Translations under genes and position numbers: made by a program | Source: Sphaerulina vaccinii | Lineage: Eukaryota > Ascomycota > Dothideomycetes > Mycosphaerellales > Mycosphaerellaceae | Reading direction: 5' to 3' | Length of the DNA stretch: 64,000 nucleotides | NCBI GenBank assembly: GCA_022570795.1 | Contig: JAKUDP010000014.1 | Location: forward strand, 1 to 64,000 | Notes under the pieces: model-generated | The model's input: only the letters and a program-made list of their open reading frames with translations | Told to the model about the DNA's origin: nothing | Database searches by the model: none | Part shown: one piece after another, positions 58,894 to 64,000 of the stretch | Layout of the letters: the number at the start of each line of letters is the position of its first letter | How positions within the stretch are numbered: position 1 is the stretch's first letter

Positions 58894-60090
58894 GTTGACC
58901 TGGATCCGGGCTCGCCGAGTGATGGTAGGGTTGTATATGAAGAAGGGTTGACTGATATAACTGATATATGCTGTATAGGCTGCCCACAGTCACGGACATA
59001 ACAATATAGGTTCGCTAATAATAACAAGGTCACCCTCGGGACGATAGAACAACCGGACCCACTTCGACAGCTTGACATCAGTGTAGATGCTCAGCTCCGA
59101 TACTGTGCGACCTGGTGCTGACCATTACAATTGCAAAAGTTCTCAATGCCAGCGTACATAAGGTGCTTCGCGAGCACTATGTCCGTAGGACGATGGTGAG
59201 CAAGAGTCCGAAGTGCAAGTGGAGCCAAGGCGAGACCCAAGTCTTTCTTGTTTCCAAGTACGACAGGCGAACATTCTCAGTATATCGATAAGGTACAGTA
59301 GGCATAGATGGAGACGTAGACCGCACGCTGTACGTTTCCAGAGATCTTCAGTACGATGGGGCGATCAGAAATCATGCAGACCCATATGTATCAGCAGATG
59401 ATCAGACAAGCAACACCATAAGCTCGCATCGATGCTACATACTCAATGCCATCAGACTCTGTTCATACATAGCACACTCATCGCAGCTCTTCAACCACGC
59501 AGTCCAGCTTCCACTATACGCATCGTCCACAACTAAAATGTGACTCGCCCCATGCACCCATTATTGGATGTCATCCCAAATATGTCATGTTTCGATAAAT
59601 CATCAACCCAGACTTTTCGCCATCAAAGTCCTGAGACAAAGTCAAACCACCCCAGACTTCTCAGACATAGTCTACTAGCTATACCACATCGATCGAATGC
59701 CAGCTTGGCATGTTTCGACCTACCATCTCGACGTCGTTGTCGATTTCGTCCGAGCCAGCTAACCCTAAGGACCCTAAGGACCCTGAGCAATAAGCCGTGT
59801 ACTCTCGCAACGACAGTAGGTGTTCAACTGCGAGAACAAGAAGTATTACCTAGAGTGTTTAATCTCGAGCCATACATATCGCTGTCTAGAGATCTACATA
59901 TCACTGTACAAAGACCCTTCTTTGAACAGCTTCAGCGTTTTGCTTTTCATCACTTGTTCTCCGTTTCCATCTTCACAGCTTTGTCGGTCCCGTCTGCCTT
60001 TCCGGTCGCTGAGCTGCTCTGTTGCTACGCCAGCATTTGCTTTCTCGCCTTCCAGCCCTCCGTGGCTCTTCCAGACTGGACCTCCCTCTC
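58894..60090. other. Intergenic, no gene seen
   Basis: About 1.2 kb lies between the DUF6640-like start and the ARS2 stop. A 184-codon plus-strand frame at 59540-60094 is Ser/Leu/Arg/Pro-rich without domain character and runs against the ARS2 3' end. A 9 bp tandem repeat (AAGGACCCT) occurs near 59766-59784. Confidence 0.5.
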
Positions 60091-62899
60091 CTAATAGTTG
60101 AGCTCCCCAGTGGCACCACCGTTGTCTGCATCCAAGTCTTCGTAGCTTCTCAAGCTGCGGCCTTGGACTGCTTCAGTCGGACCCATGGTATTGGTACCGC
60201 CCTCCATCATGCCCATAGGACGTCCGTTGCTCATCGAAGGACCTCGGCCTCTACCGTTTCGTGCATATGGACCAGGCATTCTGTAGCCGCCAGCCTGCAT
60301 GCGATTGTTGGTGCGCATTGGACCGCCGCTGCTGAGTGCCATACCGGGTATGCCGAAGCCTGGTATACCCATGGGCTGACCTGCGAACATAGGCGACATA
60401 CCAGGTGTGCCACCAGGTGTCATGCCTGCGCTCATCGGGAAGCCCATGGGGAACTGTTGGTTGAGCTGGAATCCTCGTGGCGTGCCAGTTGGTGCGTGGT
60501 TACTTGGTGGGAAGTGCCCATTCGAGTTGGCGTCACTACGACTTGGTGCAATGTGCGCTGGGTCAAGCACGTATGTGTTGACAAGTTCCACCTCAGAGCG
60601 TACGCGTTCGTGAAAGTCGGCGTGGCGTTTCTCAACGTGCTTACGCCAGAACTCGGTGCCTTTGAAGAGCTTCGTGCACTCTGGGACCTTGCAGCGGAAC
60701 TTATTGACATCTTCTTGGAGCACGTGCTGGTTGAGATAATAGTTAGTATATGATACATGCTTGAGATTGCCGTATTGCTTACCTTTGCCAGCTCCTTCTC
60801 GACACCTTCGTCGACTGGTGTGCCACCAAGCTTGCGGATGTTGACATTGTCAGGCTCCAGAATCTGCAAGATTTTGTCCTCGAACGTCTTGACCCAATTG
60901 AAAGCACGTTGCAGTTGCTGCACCATCTTGACGGATGGCTTCATGGAGAGTGACTTCTTCTCTTCGACTGGGCTCTCGTCCTTGATGTCAATCTCCTGCT
61001 CGTCCTCGCCTTCTGGCCGGTATCCCGCTCTCTTCCGCAGCGGGAAGGGTTCAGACATGGCGCTGGCTCGTCCTGTCTCCTTGGCAGCTGAGGTCAAGCT
61101 GGCGCGCGGCCTTCGCAGATGTCCTCCCGGGCACTTTCGTTGAAGTTCGTGGACCGAGTCGGATTCGAACACGCAGAAGAAGCAGAAGTTATACACACGA
61201 CGCAGGTACTCGACCAGAAGATCGAGATTTTTCTTCTTCTTAATCAACTCCTCGTCGTCAGTGTCGTCCTCTTCTATCATGCCTTCATCGTCTTCCTCTT
61301 CGCCCTCTTCGACTTCAGCGTCCATGGCATCTTCATCCTTGACGGCCTTGGTAGGCTCTTCTGGCTTCAGCAAACCTGCCTCAGACAAGTAATGGACGCG
61401 TTCGCCAATCTTTGCCACGCCGAAGTACTCATCGCCGAGTTCGTTGTCAAGCTTGCGAACGAGGCGAGTAGCCAACTCCAAATCTCGTGCGATGCGTTCG
61501 GACGCGGAAAAGAGATCCCACAGTGCCTTCCTCCTGGGGGCGTCTGGTGGACGATGCACACCGCAGTGAACAGTAAAGTTACCACGATCTGGGTCTTCAA
61601 TTGTCTTGCCATTGATCTTCTCGAGAGCCTGCTCGCTAGGAGACTTCTTCTGACCAACAGCTGCTGTCTCGGCTTCTGTTGTTTCGCCTTCTTCTCCGTT
61701 GCCATTCTGCTCAATTGCATTCTCATCCTTCATACTGTCGTCTTCCTCAGACGCAGGCTTCAGAATGATCCATCCCATGCGATGACACTTCTTCAACGGA
61801 TTCGGATCTGACAGAGACAGGTGGTTGAACCCGCATGCACCTTCACCAAGATGCTCTTTGGCGAACGACTCGAACTTCTCGCGTGTGACAGTCGGAGCGA
61901 TAGTCTTGATTAGCAAAGTGGGCTGTAGCGATGCTGGATCTCGAAGTTCGGCACCCTTCGAAGGCAATAGATCTCCTACACCCAAGACTTCTGTTGCAGC
62001 ACTTGTTTCGCCCTCCTCGCGTTCCACGATGCCACCTTGTCCGTTTGACTCGGTCTTGTAGATTCCTTCCAACGTGAACTCATCAAAGACACCATTGGAC
62101 AAGTCGTTCTCCCACTGAGCGAACAGACCTTTCCGATAATCGACCAACTTCTTCCTGAAAGCATCACGCGGCTCGGGCACGTAGCGCTCTCGGAACCAGT
62201 CTTCGCCCTTGTGAAGACGTACAAATGTCTGAGCCTGCAAGCGCTGCAGATTCTCCTTGTATTGATCGTAAGCAGCCTGAATTTTTGGCCGCTCGATATC
62301 GCGATCTTCTCTTGTTTCACGCTCTCCTCGTACACGCGGCGGTGGACGACCTGTCTTAGTACGCTCTTTCTCCTCTTTGATGCGCTGCTCGAAGCGCCAC
62401 CACTCAGCGAACCAGGTGAAGCCAACCTGAATATCCAGTCTCATGGGATCCGGCATCGGGTTGACGAGGATAGGTGTATGCTCCTGCTGCTCGCCGGGTA
62501 TGTACCTATCAATTTGTCCCGGCGGAGACGAGCGGCGCCGCTGGTGACGTGGTTCATCGCGGCCACGACCGCTGTCGCGACCACTGTCACGTCCACTGTA
62601 TGTGTACTCGTCACGCACGCGTGCTGGTTCGTAGCGGTCGATGGGTCCTGGAGAGCGGGAGCGTCGGCGTTCGCGTCGGCGTTCTGTAGCACATCAGCAT
62701 ATACTCTATCGGATCCCAAGTGCACGGCACGTGGGGAGTAATCACGAAGAGACTCACCTGGAGAGCGGCGTCTCTCACCACGGTAGGCATCTTGACCGGA
62801 GCGGTAGTCTGAATCGCGTTCACGACCGGATGCGCGTGAAATGGGCGGCGACTCCCGTATAGGAGTGCGGCCGTTGCCACCGTAGTCGTAGTCGTCCAT
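60091..62899 (-). CDS. ARS2/SERRATE-like zinc-finger RNA-processing factor
   Basis: Three exons (62899-62758, 62683-60783, 60726-60091; introns 74 and 56 bp, GTGAGT and GTAAGC donors) join to 892 residues. Order: an Arg/Ser/Asp-rich N-terminus (RERRRSRSPGPIDRYEP); the ARS2/SERRATE N-terminal helical region (WFAEWWRFEQRIKEEKERT; YDQYKENLQRLQAQTF; WFRERYVPEP); an acidic stretch; a central conserved region (YLRRVYNFCFFCVFESDSVH); then a C2H2 finger (FRCKVPECTKLF...HVEKRH) and a Gly/Met/Pro-rich tail. ARS2 links the nuclear cap-binding complex to RNA processing and turnover, and its plant counterpart acts in microRNA biogenesis. Length and domain order fit. It is nuclear. It shares a divergent 575 bp promoter region with the TspO gene. 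Confidence 0.88.
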
Positions 62900-63474
62900 C
62901 GCGTGAGCAGGAAGTGCTGCTGGCTGGAGGGTTTCAAGTGCTTATGCTGCAGCCATCAACTTGGGCGCGTACACGTCCGAATCGCTTGCGACTCGTGGGA
63001 CGCGTGTATCGATGCTTCTTGATATTGTAGTCGGTATTATCGGTATGGAGGCGGATCTGATCGGTGCTGGAAGGGATGGAGGTTTGCGGTAGGACTGCAT
63101 GTTTGCGAGTTAGAACGAAGCGACAAGAGAGTAGTGTAAGTAGAGAGACGATGGTGCATTGAACAAGCAACAAACAGGTAGATGGATGTAGAATGAGGAC
63201 AAAGGGGGAGAGTATGAGGGCAGTATCGCTGAGAGCGAAAATAATGAGTTCGAACGTACGGGCAGAAGCTTTTGCAGAGCGACAACAAAGTGGTGGTGGT
63301 GGTTGTGAAGCTGAAGGAGACGGGAGAGCGAGTTGGCTGGATGGGTGAGAGTGAGCTCCTGCCTCCGCAGAGCGGGCGGCTGTGTCCGGGACCCACTCAG
63401 TCTTGCCAAGGTGGTTACAGGACTTAAAGCTGTACAAAACAACAAACACACTGTTCGACAATCTATCAGACATC
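62900..63474. promoter_or_regulatory. Divergent promoter, ARS2-like / TspO-like
   Basis: The 575 bp between two divergent start codons must contain both promoters and leaders. It includes long purine-rich (GA/GT) tracts around 63120-63320. No specific binding site is claimed. Confidence 0.5.
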
Positions 63475-64000
63475 ATGACTACATACATCCCCTCTCTGAC
63501 GCTGCCTACGTTCCTGTTCGAGCAGCCTGCCGCTGCGGTGCTGCTCCCAGTAGCCGCGGGTACTGCTATTGGTAAGAACTAAGAAGTCCTCACGGTGCTC
63601 TGGCAGAAACAGCTCCTGACCATGTTTTATTTACTTAGGCTTCGCCATATCTCCATCGGAGACGAAGAAGTTCCATGCAGCCCTCCGTCAACCACCATTG
63701 AAGCCTCCTGGATGGCTATTCGGTCCTGTATGGACATCTCTATACGGCATGATGGGCTATGCAGCTTACCGCGCCTGGACCATTGGCACTACAAGCATTG
63801 ATCCTCGCACAGTTCAGCTTGCCAGAGTAGGTCTTGTCATATCGATTGTGAAGCTATACTGCACTGACGAATGCCTCAGCACGGAGCGACCTTGTACACT
63901 ATCCAGCTAGTTCTGAACCTGGCCTGGACACCTCTATTCTTCGGCCTCAAGAAGCCTATCGCTGCCAGCGCTGACATTATCGCATTGACTGGTACAGTTG
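63475..64000 (+). CDS. TspO/MBR (translocator protein), 3' end beyond window
   Basis: Exons 63475-63571, 63639-63826 and 63880 to beyond the window end are joined by introns of 67 bp (GTAAGA...TTACTTAG) and 53 bp (GTAGGT...CACTGAC...CTCAG). The visible product has a first hydrophobic helix (AAAVLLPVAAGTAIGFAIS), then the family signature PPLKPPGWLFGPVWTSLYGMMGYAAY and LNLAWTPLFFGLKKP, the Trp-rich motifs of TspO/MBR (peripheral benzodiazepine receptor) proteins. These are five-helix membrane proteins, in eukaryotes usually of the outer mitochondrial membrane or ER, that bind tetrapyrroles and sterols. About 95 residues plus roughly 40 from exon 3 are inside the window; the last helices are missing only because the window ends. 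Confidence 0.93.

Noticed and set aside
59760..59790. Interstitial telomere-like repeat (AACCCTAAGGACCCTAAGGACCCT)
   Set aside because: Only one true AACCCTAA; the rest is a 9 bp repeat AAGGACCCT, three imperfect copies, with no link to a breakpoint.
59540..60094. 184-codon plus-strand frame before the ARS2 stop
   Set aside because: Composition is non-coding-like (Ser/Arg/Leu/Pro), there is no domain, splice support or homologue pattern, and it overlaps the ARS2 3' end region.
61145..61165. GGATTCGAAC-like tRNA T-arm sequence
   Set aside because: It lies inside the ARS2 coding exon, and no acceptor stem or anticodon arm can be folded around it.

Overview
This window is the left end of a filamentous ascomycete chromosome. 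It opens with twelve perfect AACCCT hexamers (TTAGGG on the other strand), then about 39 kb of extremely AT-rich repeat DNA, then an abrupt change near 39.85-40.1 kb to ordinary gene-rich DNA. Short 49-74 bp spliceosomal introns, fungal-only families and genome-defence mutation of the repeats point to a filamentous fungus, most likely a dothideomycete (gene content looks Mycosphaerellales-like; that rank is inference). The AT-rich arm carries the mark of repeat-induced point mutation (RIP): CpA/TpG is nearly gone while CpG often survives, so ATG and TGA are almost absent and TAG/TAA are everywhere.

Subtelomere layout: telomere 1-72; two complete tandem units of exactly 7,215 bp (about 73-7288 and 7289-14503); a third partial unit to 19154; a 7.3 kb segment (19155-26455) holding a RIP-ruined telomere-linked RecQ-type helicase gene on the minus strand, with an N-terminal tandem C2H2-like region; a solo 2.3 kb copy of the unit's central block (26456-28724); about 1 kb of unassigned AT-rich DNA; a 5'-truncated, heavily mutated Copia fragment (about 29710-31066, plus strand); and a further partial unit (31067-33613 plus 39339-39556) split by a structurally complete 5,725 bp Copia element (33614-39338, minus strand) with 246 bp LTRs and a 5 bp target duplication. 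A long plus-strand reading frame, broken almost only by TAG/TAA, crosses the unit junctions and in the innermost copy runs on to about 39.9 kb.

Gene-rich region, left to right: a small secreted protein whose 3' end decays into the repeat border (-); a fungal protein of unknown function (+); a 5'-truncated F-box/leucine-rich-like gene (+); a Cys-rich single-span membrane protein (-); mitochondrial branched-chain aminotransferase (-); a bZIP/DUF3425 transcription factor (-); a SCY1-like pseudokinase (+) followed by a decayed duplicate of its own 3' end; a sterol-methyltransferase-like SAM enzyme (+); a DUF6699-like protein (-); a DUF3602 GRGGAGN-repeat protein (-); a DUF6640-like four-span membrane protein (-); an ARS2/SERRATE-like zinc-finger RNA factor (-); and, running off the right edge, a TspO/MBR membrane protein (+). 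The inner genes are mostly housekeeping and intact. Those nearest the repeat arm are small, lineage-restricted, truncated or damaged, a gradient typical of a subtelomere eroding its flank.
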